This document shows, one piece after another, positions 1 through 11,614 of a DNA stretch of 64,000 nucleotides. Every line of letters starts with the position of its first letter. The stretch's first letter is position 1. The notes under the pieces are model-generated. The model saw nothing but the letters and a program-made list of their open reading frames with translations, was not told the DNA's origin and searched no databases. Source of the stretch: Spisula solida (taxonomy: Eukaryota; Mollusca; Bivalvia; Venerida; Mactridae); assembly GCA_947247005.1 (NCBI GenBank), contig OX365949.1, positions 9,744,001 to 9,808,000 of the forward strand. The letters run 5' to 3'. A program made the translations under genes and the position numbers.

Positions 1-182
1 GGCGTTTATCGTTTTTACTGAAGCTATCAACCAGTTCCCGGTGGCTCAACTATGGTCCGTATTATTCTTCCTCATGTTGCTAACCCTTGGCTTGGACAGT
101 ATGTTTGGTACCCTGGAAGGAGCACTCACATCTATCAACGACATGATGATGTTTCCCGGCTTACGGAAGGAAATACTAGTCG
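1..182 (+). CDS. SLC6 exon (TM8), 5' end outside window
   Basis: Codons run from base 2 and encode [12 protein letters not shown]...LRKEILVG. The exon ends at 182 with one base of a Gly codon, followed by GTAAAT (phase 1). Apparent coding past 182 is intron. Confidence 0.88.
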
Positions 183-3100
183 GTAAATATTTTGTTTGTT
201 TGTATTCTACTGAGACTTTCATCAGTACGTTACAATCCGTGTTTTCTATGCCACATTGACCAATGGTCTCCGACTTGAAGAGAAAAGATATTTGTGTGAT
301 ACCAGGAATCCGGGCACTATTACCTATTTTTACGAATAGACTCCTTGGTTCTTTATCGTGGTTGGTACGATACACGCAAGGTTACCTCTGGGTTTCGAAA
401 TAGCTTATTTCTAGCTAGGTGGATGCAAAAACATTGAAATGCGTTTCAGGAATGACCAAGTACCCTAGTCGAGAACCAAACCTCAATCTGTAGTCAAGGG
501 AGTTATCCACTCGTCCACCGTGCTATCAAAGTCGGTAAATAGTCCACAGTGCTATCAACGTCGGTAAATAGTCCACATCGCTACCATAGTCGGTAAATAC
601 TCCACCGTGCTATCATAGTCGGTAAATAGTCCAGCTGATTTGAGTTTCCATGTCTCATTAGATGGTAACACATTCCGGACATGTGTTCATCAAGGGCGAC
701 ATTAAGGGTTTGAATCTTTTTTTCTCTGAACATAAACTGGTCATTGCATTTGGATTATTCCTCCTTATCGCTAATGTGTTAGTATTGTTTGGCCATACAA
801 AGAATGGTTCACTGTGGCTTATTTTGTTATAATGATAAAAATAAATAGAGGATGTTTGTTGATTTCGATTCGAGATTTTATTTCACCGACATATCACAGA
901 AATATTTTTTTCACGAGTGATGTTATTTAATTTTCTGAGGTCACGAGTGAAATAAAATTTTGAATTTCACGTTTAATGGTCCTACAGTAATAGCCTTATT
1001 GTAAACAATACGTTGAAATTAGAATATCACGACGTGCCATTAAATAATGGGACCATAAAGATGTTGCGGATAATATAATTCCGAAGTCGGCAAATCCCAC
1101 CATTCTGATTGACTATGGCGTTTACACATCATTGAAGCCCAGTGCCGGTACGTTTCTTTTTCTGTATGGTTATGTAAGTAGATTCTAAAACAGTGAAGGT
1201 AACAAAATGATAGTGCATTGTTATCTTCACTGTTATTTTCACTGATAAATCCCCATTTGATTTAACAGGGAAATTCCACATCTGATAAAACGACTTTACT
1301 TATACTATATTCACTTAACTCCTCTTCGTCCTAGTAGGATAAACTACTTAAAGGATCTTTCTACGTTTGGGTCTAATCTTTGACTATCTCTGATACTATA
1401 TCTTCTGTGACAATAGTTCTGTTCCATTTCGTCTTCGGTCTACTAGGTTTCAAAAGGGTACAAACTGGTTAAGGCATGTGTGTGCTCATTGGTGTCATTT
1501 TGGATTATTTATAAGAGAACTTAACTTTATATGCCAATAATATCTCAAACCGTCTAATAATGTTACATCGCCATTTCACGAAAACAAAACACAGCATAAT
1601 TGATACTTAAACCAACCAATAAGGTTCTACTTGAAGCTTTATAACCAATACTCAGTTAACTGTTGTTCTAGTACGAGAGTTGCCCCACTAATATTTGAAC
1701 AACATAGAGTATCCAATATTTTCATGCTAACCCGATATAAATGCAATACGATTCGAGCCGAAATCAGCAACTTTGTATAGGGTGTGGCATTTTGCTTTTC
1801 TAAGGCCAAATACTCCTTAAGAAACACCAAGAAGGTGTTGATAGATCATGGATATACCGTTTCTGTGAAGACTATCAGTATTCTTCGACCCTAGAAGGGT
1901 GTTTTTCGTTCTGTTGCTCTAATATGTGGAATGACACAACATATTAAGACATGTCAAAAGGTGACGATTCCTTCAATAATCGTACCCATTGGTTATATGA
2001 TAAAAAGGATAACTCCAATAACCAATATGGGGATTTCAATGAAGGTGTGAGTATCCTTCAGAACTCTCAATCTAGTAATTTCGAAAATGGTGAATACCGA
2101 ACTCTAAAAACAATCGGTGTTCACCAGCGATTTTACCAAACAAATACAAGGGAGACAATCGTCTTTAACCCCCGTACATGCTACAGTGGAACGGTAATTT
2201 TGATAACTTTGTCATCTCTGATTAGATAATGCTTTATCATTGAGCTATTTACGGTGCAATAAAAGGTTGCTATTTGTGAAATGTCTACGAGACTACCAAA
2301 AAGTTAACATTCGTTAAGCAACATTAGTTCGCACCGGTGGCATGACTTATGCTGTTGTTTGTTAAAACTAATAAAATCGAACTCATATTTATTCTACAAA
2401 AGGGAAAAATAAGCGCATAATATGCCCCTAACGTGTAAAACAAAATGTTTGCCATATAGCGTTCCTGACGACAATGATTCTATTTTGACATTTTTCTTTT
2501 CAGGAATAACGTGTCTAGTGTCATTCTTCGTTTCCCTTGCCTTCGCTAGTACAACAGGAGCGTATGTGTTTGATCTATTTGATTCATTCTGTGCCAATAT
2601 TCCCCTTCTAGTCATTGCATTCATGGAATGTGTAGCAATCTCATACAAATATGGTCTAAAAAGGTGAGATAGCTAACTGTGCATCAATTGTTTTTTCCAT
2701 CTGTTTTTACGTTGCATTTCGTCGGCTGGCTTTAACAGTGATCAAAGACCCAAAATCATGTTTTGGAGAAAATGAGAGTTGAACATTCGACTTTGATAAA
2801 TACCTTTTTAACTGATTTTAAAACATTAAAAACGTAGATGTAGTACAATGGCTTCATGTTTCCGATTCTATGCATTATTCCGCCTGAACACTGACGATGA
2901 TGTGTTAGTTTTAAAAACAAAATGGATGATTTGTCAATAGTTTTTCGCTCATATACTAGACTATGGTCGCCACTGGACCAAAACATATTTCTGAAATAAA
3001 ATTTCATCCAGGACCAACTTTAAATTTATTTACCAACTGAGAATTTCTCAACAATTGACGGACAGTACATTCTCCTGCCACAGTGGCGGAAGAAAATTAT

Positions 3101-5776
3101 CTACCAAACCCAGAAATCTAACCAAAATCTTTTAGCTTACGGTCTAGTGTTAGTCAAACTGAACCAGCTGGCAGAAAGATACATTAATAAAGTAAGAATA
3201 CTCTACCACATATGTTGACTACTAGTATAGTATGTAATCGTGTTTCTGGTTTCAGGCTTGGTGATGATATTGAATTAATGATTGGTACCCGGCCTAACAG
3301 TTTCAGATGTCAGGCGGAGTGATGATATAGAATTAATGATTGGTACCCGGCCTAACTGTTTCTGGTTTCAGGCTTAGTGATGATATAGAATTAATGATTG
3401 GTACCCGGCCTAACAGTTTCTGATGTCAGGCGGAGTGATGATATAGAATTAATGATTGGTACCCGGCCTAACTGTTTCTTGTTTCAGGCTTAGTGATGAT
3501 ATAGAATTAATGATTGGTACCCAGCCTAACAGTTTCTGATGTCAGGCGGAGTGATGATATAGAATTAATGATTGGTACCCGGCCTAACTGTTTCTGGTTT
3601 CAGGCTTAGTGATGATATAGAATTAATGATTGGTACCCGGCCTAACAGTTTCTGATGTCAGGCGGAGTGATGATATAGAATTAATGATTGGTACCCGGCC
3701 TAACTGTTTCTGGTTTCAGGCTTAGTGATGATATAGAATTAATGATTGGTACCCGGCCTAACAGTTTGTGATGTCAGGCGGAGTGATGATATAGAATTAA
3801 TGATTGGTACCCGGCCTAACTGTTTCTGGTTTCAGGCTTAGTGATGATATAGAATTAATGATTGGTACCCGGCCTAACAGTTTGTGATGTCAGGCGGAGT
3901 GATGATATAGAATTAATGATTGGTACCCGGCCTAACTGTTTTTGGTTTCAGGCTTAGTGATGATATAGAATTAATGATTGGTACCCGGCCTAACTGTTTC
4001 TGGTTTCAGGTTGAGTGATGATATAGAATTAATGATTGGTACCCGGCCTTACTGTTTCTGGATTCAGACTGAGTGATGATATAGAATTAATTATTGGTAC
4101 CCGGCCTAACTGTTTCTGGTTTCAAACTGTGCGATGATATAGAATTAATGATTGGTACCCGGCCTAACTGTTTTTGGTTTCAGGTTGAGTGATGATATAG
4201 AATTAATGATTGGTACCCGGCCTAACTGTTTCTGGTTGCTGTGTTGGAGATATAGTGGTCCTATTGCAATGCTGGTTATCTTTATAGCAAGTTTGGTCGA
4301 GTTCGGCAATGTCGGAACAACGTATGAAACATGGGATGCAAATGAGGTAAAATCAACAAATCTTGAATGCTTTAAAAGCCCGGTATCTAGTGGGGAAGAA
4401 GGCATATAGTGGCTGTCCTGTACATTCGTCCGTCCGTCAGTCCGTTCTATTGCAAATATTAGCCAAAACTTTCAAGTTTTTTAAAAGCTCAAATATCTTC
4501 GAAGTCCATCATATAATTGCATTAAAACTTGGCATACTTGTTTACCGTCAACAACACCTTAGGGTTTAAACGCCATGTAACACTATCATATATTTCAACA
4601 GCATTGTAACCACTGGTTGATTTAGCTAGTTATTGTGGACAAAGCTACCACCAGGACATAAGAGTGAATGCACGCAGTTTTGTTATTTAAATAATAGTTG
4701 GCTTGTGGTCTGTATGGTTAGTCATGTGTGTCTACTGAAGCTAATGCTTCAAGTCAAACTTTGTCAATAATGTTTTGGGTTTACATGTAATACAAACAGC
4801 CCGTTTATATAGCAGTAGTTCTCAATAATTATGAAACAAGCCTTATATTGGACGCCATCTTGGATTTTGAAGCATTGTAGAGAACATTGTAAGAAACGGA
4901 TTTTCTTAATATTCAGTCATATACTAGTAACCAAGATTGGTGCAAATTTAAGAGATGGGCTAAAATTTGAATGAATCGCACTCAGCTCTAAGGCTATTAA
5001 AACATACTAGTCCATCTTCCAAATTTACTCATAGGACAACGTATATGGTAAAGGTCAAAGTCCGTCAAATGTTGCGTAACTTCAAATGATCCAATCTTTT
5101 ACAGTGGAAGAAAAATAATGTCAGAGGTGTCACAACAGATAGATTATTTACAAATTGTAACTTTGGCATCCTTTTGAACGGAATATGTAGCTGGTTTAGA
5201 GTGAGAAGGTCGTTAGTGCTTGTAATACCCATACACATTTGGAATCTGCATTACAAAGCGCTTCTTACGAGTATATTTTCATGAAAATCGAAACAGGTCA
5301 AGTTGACCAAATTGAAGTTGAAAAAGCTTGATTTCCATAAATAGAGAGTAGTTTTCAAACACTTTTTTTGCTCTCTCAAAATTGCGTTTTTTGGACTTAC
5401 GACCTTCTCATTCTAAGCCAGTGATATGTTGACTTTGTATTATTGTTGAAATAATTTCAAGGTATATTTACTAACATTTGGTGCGTATTTTGCTTCGTTT
5501 TGAATAAAACTTTTTAAATGTTTTGTATGCGCTTTGTTACAGGGAACCACTGTGTTGCGACCATGGCCATGGTGGTGTCAGCTTCTAGCAACGTTACTTA
5601 TACTAATGTCTGTACTATGGATACCTGGTGTAGCGATATGCAAATATTTCAATTTTGTCGAGTGGAAAGAAGAAATTCCAGCGTTCTTTCCTTCTGATGA
5701 GCTTCGTGAAGAGCGAAACATTAAGGAGAGGCAGCCAAACATGTTTGAAAAACACATTCTAGGATTTAAGTCTTGA
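1..5776 (+). CDS. SLC6 family Na+-coupled transporter, 3' part of gene (join 1-182, 2504-2663, 4184-4346, 5543-5776)
   Basis: Predicted sodium-dependent symporter of the neurotransmitter/amino-acid transporter family (SLC6), acting in the plasma membrane. Four exons join in phase to about 245 C-terminal residues, TM8 to TM12; the 5' part lies outside the window. Family-like stretches are [19 protein letters not shown] followed by [11 protein letters not shown] (TM8), SFFVSLAF...[11 protein letters not shown] then [20 protein letters not shown] (TM9-10), [12 protein letters not shown] and [13 protein letters not shown] (TM11), and [18 protein letters not shown]...WIPG (TM12). All introns are GT-AG and phases agree (1, 2, 0). 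The FTEA/QLWSVL segment looks closest to the SLC6A15-A20 amino-acid branch, but the substrate cannot be assigned. Intron 2 holds a 58-bp array that duplicates the exon 3 acceptor. No competing reading is likely. Confidence 0.9.
513..633 (+). repeat. 30-bp tandem repeat, 4 copies, in SLC6 intron
   Basis: Four imperfect copies of a unit containing GCTATCA-AGTCGGTAAATA followed by GTCCAC. Period is about 30 bp. It lies inside the first visible SLC6 intron and no function is suggested. Confidence 0.8.
850..965. repeat. degenerate TCACTCGTG-type hairpin repeat
   Basis: Contains TTTATTTCACCGACATATCA, TCACGAGTGATGTTATTTAA and a further TCACGAGTGAAATAAAA. Similar in composition to the better palindromic copies near 29.45, 39.45 and 51.69 kb, but decayed. 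Confidence 0.45.
1640..2370 (+). repeat. partial copy of the dispersed repeat also at 13.39-14.48 kb
   Basis: Colinear blocks are shared with 13390-14480: CCAATATTTTCATGC-AAC-CGATATAAAT, AGGGTGTGG, AGAAGGGT, AATAATCGTACCCAT-like sequence, ACAAGGGAGAC, and GAGACT-CC-A-AAGTT-ACATTCGTTAAGCA. Copies differ by many substitutions and indels, so the repeat is old. It lies in an SLC6 intron and no coding capacity is seen. Confidence 0.65.
2504..2663 (+). CDS. SLC6 exon (TM9-TM10)
   Basis: The acceptor TTTTCTTTTCAG precedes 2504; the first two bases complete the Gly codon split from the previous exon. Encodes [20 protein letters not shown]...[10 protein letters not shown] and ends AAAAG|GTGAGA in phase 2. 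A short overlapping reading upstream of 2504 is intron. Confidence 0.9.
3241..4226 (+). repeat. 58-bp tandem array carrying copies of an SLC6 splice acceptor and exon start
   Basis: Seventeen periods of exactly 58 bp: GTGATGATAT starts at 3261, 3319, 3377 and so on to 4189. Each unit contains CCTAAC, a pyrimidine-rich run, (T/G)TCAG, and the first codons of the next exon ([15 protein letters not shown]). Through most of the array two unit types alternate (TTTCAGGCTTAGTG and TGTCAGGCGGAGTG), giving a 116-bp higher-order period. The array is bounded by the same 11-mer, TGTTTCTGGTT, at 3241-3251 (intron tail) and 4227-4237 (inside the exon), exactly 17 x 58 bp apart. Confidence 0.95.
4184..4346 (+). 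CDS. SLC6 exon (TM10-11 loop and TM11)
   Basis: The last array unit supplies the acceptor GGTTTCAG and the exon start. One base completes an Arg codon, then [20 protein letters not shown] and a [20 protein letters not shown] membrane segment. It ends GATGCAAATGAG|GTAAAA in phase 0. Only this most 3' acceptor gives an open frame through the exon. Upstream array acceptors would run into a TAG or TGA after 20 codons or fewer. Confidence 0.9.
5543..5776 (+). CDS. SLC6 terminal exon (TM12 and cytoplasmic tail)
   Basis: The acceptor GCTTTGTTACAG precedes 5543, in phase 0. Encodes [20 protein letters not shown]...[16 protein letters not shown], then a polar tail [20 protein letters not shown]...EKHILGFKS and TGA at 5774-5776. 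Length and position suit the SLC6 C-terminus. Confidence 0.9.
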   Translation, partial: GTTVLRPWPWWCQLLATLLILMSVLWIPGVAICKYFNFVEWKEEIPAFFPSDELREERNIKERQPNMFEKHILGFKS

Positions 5777-6480
5777 AAGCATTCCTCGATAAAAAAAATA
5801 TATCAAGAGTGTGCGCGTTACTAAGTATCATATGGACGACATACTATTTCATACTTCCTTATCATACACCTGAATACTCTGGAAATCCCAACATTTCGGC
5901 AACCTCCGTATTTGAGATAATATCCGAGGTGATCCGATTGTGACTTTGGATTAGACTGGTCCTCGTCACAAGTCTGCTATCGTGTATATTGTCTATAAAC
6001 GGGCGGGTATCAGTCTGACGTTCGTTGTCGTCCCAATTGTTACAGTAGCTACTATAAGTTTTGGGACGGGAACCAAACTACTGTACCAATGCCGTTTAAT
6101 TCAAGATATTGCGCGTGACGTCATTAAAGCTTAAACGAAAGCTCTGAATATTGAACTTTCTACAGATGAAGGGATGCAACTCCGATACGTTACTTTATGC
6201 AAATTGCTATTTGTATCTATCCAAACATTATGTCAGAAGATTTAAATGCTTAAAATGTATTAGGAGGTTTGATTTTGTGTGGGTAATGAAAAATGACTAG
6301 GGTCACAAAGGGGTTGTTTTGGCCCTGTGATTTTTCAAAAAAAATAAAAATGCATGTTCCTTTAACCCGTTCTATTTAAATTATATTATTAATTCTTATC
6401 ACGTAACACTTCCTGTGTAAAAATGAGCATATATATCCAAATTAGTTTGAAGTTGGGTTTTGTGGGGTCAAAAACTATTA
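5777..6480. other. 3' flank of SLC6 gene, no other gene seen
   Basis: AT-rich sequence presumably including the transporter 3' UTR. No convincing single polyadenylation signal stands out; an AATAAA occurs within an A-rich run near 6340. No open reading frame of note. Confidence 0.4.
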
Positions 6481-6482
6481 GT

Positions 6483-6665
6483 TGAGCAGCAAAAGCCTGA
6501 AAAGTGGCTTATTTAAGGAGTAACATTGCAATAAAAAGACACAAGCTGAGTCATATACCAAAATGTTCGGAATACTTCGAAGCTTATCAAACAGTGAACC
6601 AAAGTTGCCGACCTTGGGAGGAAAGTTGGAATAATTAAAGGTCAAGGTCATACTGATAAGCAAAT
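6483..6665 (+). repeat. left arm of inverted repeat (pairs with 10855-11037)
   Basis: Shares ACACAAGCTGAGTCATATAC and CAAAATGTTC, CTTGGGAGGAAAGTT and an AAGGTCAAGGTCA end with the reverse complement of 10855-11037. The pair flanks the 42-bp minisatellite. Weaker similarity inward (GGTGGGGTAA-type and AGGTCA-rich blocks) suggests a longer, decayed inverted repeat. Confidence 0.7.
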
Positions 6666-7639
6666 TATGATGCAGACCATAGTGTATTTGGTCTCAAAAT
6701 AACATTATAAAAATACTTGTTATTGCATAATGTTTGTTATTATATCATACCTTAGTACTTAAGCTATTAATTGATGTTCATATTTTGGGTCCCAAATGTT
6801 AAGGTCAAGGTCTTTTCAAGGTCAAAGTAAAAAAAATATCCAAAATTTACTGTTTATGTAACTTACACTTTTCCTGGCTTAACGCACAATGTATAAATAT
6901 GTATTTAGGGCACTTTTTCATAATCTTCTATTCATTATCTTTGAATCCATACCAAATAAGTGTATATTTCATGCCTATAATAATCTGAAATTGTGGTCAA
7001 TCACAGTTCAGTCAGTACATATTGTTTCGAACAAACCTATATTCTAAGTGGTATTTGTCATAATGGTATAATATTTGCAGATTTATATACAACTGTAGAT
7101 GAATATAACTTTTGTTTTGTAATATATAAAGAAAGGCTATTTTCAATATGATTTAAGCTTATTATCTTCTTATTTATGAAAAAAGTGTGGGAAAATGCAT
7201 ATCGTGTTAATTTACCCCACCCACCATGTTATACAGCATTTCTAAAAGCAGTTGGTATTCATGTTCAGAGACAACAACTCAAAAGAAGGTGGTATCACAA
7301 GTTGAACAAGCAATTTTATATTCAAATATGGGTGTCTATGTCAGTAGTATATAAAATAGCTGGCTTAAACTGTCCATGCTAGGTACAGACAAAGCAATTT
7401 AAGATGGCCTCCAAGATGGCTGCCATTCTTTGCCCATATATTCTATATGTGTGTTCGAATATGGCAGATTCTTACACATTTGTGATGTTAAATGGTTACA
7501 TGCAAAGTACTTATTTCATAGTGTACATACTATTGATATACTACACTGACCACTTTGAGGTCAGGTTCAAGGTCATTTCAAGGTCAAAGTATGAAAAGTA
7601 CTACAAAATTGTTATTTTCTCTCTACATGTCTAACAAGC

Positions 7640-9985
7640 CAGGAATTTCTTTATCAAGCCGTGTTATGTACTCAATATAGGTACTCGATAGAGCCAATCC
7701 ATGAATGGCTGTATTTAGCAGTGTAAGGTAATCCAATAGAGCCCGAAATTGCTTGCTAGGCAGCATGAGGTAACCAATCTAGTCAGGAATTGGTGTATCA
7801 TTAAGTATCATGCAGGAGCCCTACGAGGACAGGAATTATCATGTCTAGCAGTGTTAGGTATTCCATAGTTCTAGGAATTGCTGTACCATGCAGTATTTAG
7901 TACTACACAGAACCAGGAATGGCTGTATTTTACAGTAATAGTTACCACATAGAGGCAAAAATGGATAACAGAAACTGCTAGGTACCCTATAATGCCAAGA
8001 ATTGCTTAGTCACCCATTTCAAACACAAGAATAGTTTTATCTGACAGTGTGAAGAAGGACATACAAATGTATCACTGGTGACCATTAATGTCAGTACCTG
8101 ACAAAGTGTTGTTAAGAAAGGGTTTGCTAGGCAGTTTCTGGTATTCCATGGCTCTATGAAAGGATGTACATTGTACCAGGCATAGCTTGTTAATAAATGA
8201 AGCCATGAATGGCCTTTTCATACAGTTTTTAGTAGCTCATATTGCAATAAAGGCCAGTATAAGGTAATGTTTGGTACCACATGGAACCATTTAAGGATGC
8301 TTCAGGCAGGGTTAGATAATTTTATCCAATGGAACAAATGTAAAGCTGTTCCTAGCAGTTATACAACGATAGGTTGGTACCCCATAAATACATCAAATGC
8401 TGTGTTAAACAGTTGCTGGTACCCCATGGTGCTAAAATATTATGTTAGACAGTTGTTAGTACCCCATGGAGATATGAAATGCTGCGTTAGACAGTTGTTG
8501 GTACCCCATGGAGCTATGCAATGCTGTGTTAGACCGTTGTTAGTACCCCATGGAGCTAAAAGTGCTATGTTAGACAGTTGTTGGTACCCCATGGTACTAT
8601 GAAATGCTGTGTTAGACAGTTGTTGGTGTCCCATAGAGCCACACAATGCTGTGATAGACAGCTGTTGGTGTCTCATAGAGGCATGAAATGCTGTAATAGA
8701 CAGTTGTTGGTGCCCAATAGAGCCATGAAATGTTGTAATAGACAGTTGTTGGAACCCAATACAGCCATGAAATGCTGTGTTAGACAGTTGTTGGTAGCCC
8801 ATACAGCCATGAAATGCTGTGATAGACAGTTGTTGGAACCCATAAAGCCATGAAATGCTGTGATAGACAGTTGTTGGTACCCCACAGAGCCATCAAATGC
8901 TGTGTTAGGCAGTTGTTGGTACCACAAAGAGCCATGCAGTGCTGTAATAGACAGTTGTTTGTGTCCCATAGAGCCACAAAATGCTATGATAGACAGTTGT
9001 TGGTGTCCCATAGAGCCATCGAATGCTGTGATAGACAGTCGTTTGTGTCCCATAGAGCCATTGAATGCTATGATAGACAGTCGTTGGTGTCCCATAGAGT
9101 CACGAAGTGCTGTGTTAGATAGTTGTTGGTACCCCATACAGCCATGAAATGCTGTGTTAGACAGTGGTTGGTACTCCATACAGCCATGAAATGCTGTGGT
9201 AGACAGTTGTTGGTGCCACATAGAGCCACAAAATGCTGTGAAAGACAGTTGTTGGTGTTCCATAGAGCCATGAAATGCTGTGTTAGACCGTTGTTGGTAC
9301 TCCATAGAGCCATGAAATGCTGTGATAGACAGTTGTTGGTACCCCATGGAGCCATGAAATGCTGTGATAGACAGTTGTTGGTGTCCCATAGAGCCACAAA
9401 ATGCTGTGTTAGACCGTTGTTGGTACTCCATAGAGCCATGAAATGCTGTGATAGACAGTTGTTGGTACCCCATGGAGCCATGAAATGCTGTGATAGACAG
9501 TTGTTGGTGTCCCATAGAGCCATGAAATGCTGTGGAAGCAGTTGTTGGTACTCCATAGAGCCATGAAATGCTGTGATAGACAGTTCTTGGTGTCCCATAG
9601 AGCCATGAAATGCTGTGGAAGACAGTTGTTGGTGTCCCATAGAGCCATGAAATGCTATGAAAGACAGTTGTTGGTGTCCCATAGAGCTATGAAATGCTGT
9701 GTTACACAGTTGTTGGTACCCCATACAGCCATGAAATGCCGTGATATACAGTTGTTGGTTTCCCATAGAGCCTCGAATTGCTGTGCAAGATAGTTGATGG
9801 TACACCGTGTTGTCATGAGATCCATTGTCATACATTATTAGATATCCCACTGAACACTGGATGACTGTGTTAGACAGTTGTAGATGCCCTATGGAACGAA
9901 GAATAGCTATACTAGGTGATGATCTTATTCTTCTGTGGCTAGTATTATAGCCGTATTTGATAGTGTTGAGTATCCCAAAAAGTAA
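7640..9985 (+). repeat. 42-bp minisatellite array with degenerate edges
   Basis: The core at about 8395-9790 is built of 42-bp units of the form ATGCTGTG(A/T)TAGACAGTTG followed by TTGGT(A/G)(C/T)CCCATAGAGCCATGAA. About 7640-8300 and 9790-9985 hold diverged copies, so the edges are older than the centre. Because 42 is a multiple of 3, frames stay open on both strands and produce spurious 14-residue repeat proteins (for example HQQLSITAFHGSMG on the minus strand). Confidence 0.92.
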
Positions 9986-10854
9986 TCTTTACCTGGACAT
10001 TTTCTCTGCACAATGAATAGTAAAGCTGATTTTACAACCTTTAAACATTCATGATCATTACACTTGAGAGAACCATAAGAAACATTTGTTGACACATTTT
10101 CTTGATAATGGCTATTGCTATTGGGATTTGAAATAAATCAGCTGCAATGAATGTTATGAAAGTGGGTGGGGTAATTTTTAATTACAGCTAGTCGCCACTT
10201 AAATCTCTAATTTCCCCTTTAAATTGGTACATTTCAAATCATATTGACTCGAAATTGACTTCCATGTGTAAATGAATGTGTTTAAGCATCATTTCTACAA
10301 CTGGTACATTCGATATCTATTGTTTACCCGTTTTTTTGTACTTTTTACCATTTGACCTTGAAATGACCTTGACCTTCATTCATGATGACCTCAACAAATG
10401 ACCCTTAGCATTGACAGTATTAGAACTTATATATATTCAGTCAAACATTCGATAATGATATTTCAAATACTACATGCTATTATGTGTGAATCAACTACAT
10501 TTAATGTTTTGAAAGGGGGTGGGGTAAATGTTTATTACACTAAATTGCCTCTCAGACTCGGAACATCTATTGGAATTGATATATTTCAAGTCTTTTACAC
10601 CTAATATTTACTCTCATGTGCAGGTGCATGTGTTTTAGCATCATTTGTACTATTTATGACATTTGATATCTGGTGCACATCCATTTTTAGTACATTTTTA
10701 CCATTTGACCTTGAACTGACCTTGACCTTGACGTTGTTGGACTACAAATTGGAATTAAAATTGTACAATTAGTAAGGATGTATCAAAGTCAGTGAATCAT
10801 TTTACTATTACATACAAGTTTTGGGTATTAATGCAGGTCAAGAAAACTGTAGTT

Positions 10855-11037
10855 TGTTTCTTATTTTGAAGCACCATGTGACCTTGAACTTGACCTTGTC
10901 AAACTTTCCTCCCAAGGACGGCAACTTTTACCTATAGTACAGTAATCCTGAATGTCTCAGGAACATTTTGGTATATGACTCAGCTTGTGTACTTTTTTTG
11001 CAATGTTCACTCTACTTTGAGTCAAAATGCTGCTCTA
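10855..11037 (-). repeat. right arm of inverted repeat (pairs with 6483-6665)
   Basis: Reverse-complement partner of 6483-6665. Further AGGTCA-rich blocks lie inward at 10350-10375 and 10700-10735, matching similar blocks at 6800-6835 and 7555-7590. Confidence 0.7.
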
Positions 11038-11039
11038 CT

Positions 11040-11190
11040 ATATGTCGATAGGACAAATAATAGAAAAACCTTATTTACACTCGCAAAGCCTCGTGCCATA
11101 TTATTTTGTCCACTCGTTTAATAAAACTCGAATGTAATGAGCACCCATGCAAGATCCTCTATTTTTGTTGTATAAGTAACGTAATATTGT
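11040..11190. repeat. dispersed repeat shared with 53800-53950
   Basis: Both copies contain a CCTCGTG/ACGAGG block, ATTTTGTCCACTCGTTT, AATGAGCAC and ATGCAAGATCCTCTAT. The 53.8-kb copy adds GTGCTCATTACA, making it palindromic. Likely a small inverted-repeat element. Confidence 0.6.
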
Positions 11191-11327
11191 GAATGTTCTC
11201 GTGCTATTACGATGATTGTCAAATTAAGTTTACGAATATTATTTTATGTTGTTCAAAAGTGAAAGTTCATCAAAGGTTGTGACATAGTGCTTTCGATATA
11301 GTGAGCACACAATTAACTATTGGATAA

Positions 11328-11614
11328 CTACGGTAGCATAGAGGGAACACAGGAACTGTTTTATTAATGACGTGCACATGTGTTACTACCACGTGGACAT
11401 GTATAAGCTATCACGTGAGCACATGTTAGCTATTACATGCGCATGTGTTAGCTATCACACTAACACGTGTTGGTATCATGTGCGCACGTGATTTCTTATA
11501 CGTGTTACTATCACAAACGCACGTGATTTGTAACACGAGCGCATGTAATAGCTAACACGTGCGCACGGGATAAATAAATATATATCTTGTGTCCCCTCTA
11601 TACCACCGTAGAAA
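11328..11614. mobile_element. palindromic element with internal CACGTG-like repeats
   Basis: The ends are inverted: CTACGGTAGCATAGAGGGAA at left and the complement of TTGTGTCCCCTCTATACCAC CGTAG at right. The interior is a chain of about 22-bp imperfect repeats alternating CACGTG/ACATGTG-type hexamers with TTAGCTATCAC or TTACTATCAC. The left and right halves are themselves roughly inverted, so the whole could fold on itself. No coding capacity; size suits a MITE. Confidence 0.65.

Noticed and set aside
3241..4226. Array considered as a CRISPR-like or regulatory repeat
   Set aside because: Units are contiguous with no spacers, and they are copies of the adjacent exon border in an animal gene.
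8440..9850. Long open frames (up to 280 codons) on both strands encoding 14-residue repeats
   Set aside because: They follow from a 42-bp tandem unit and overlap each other on both strands; no start context, splice signals or flanking coding sequence.
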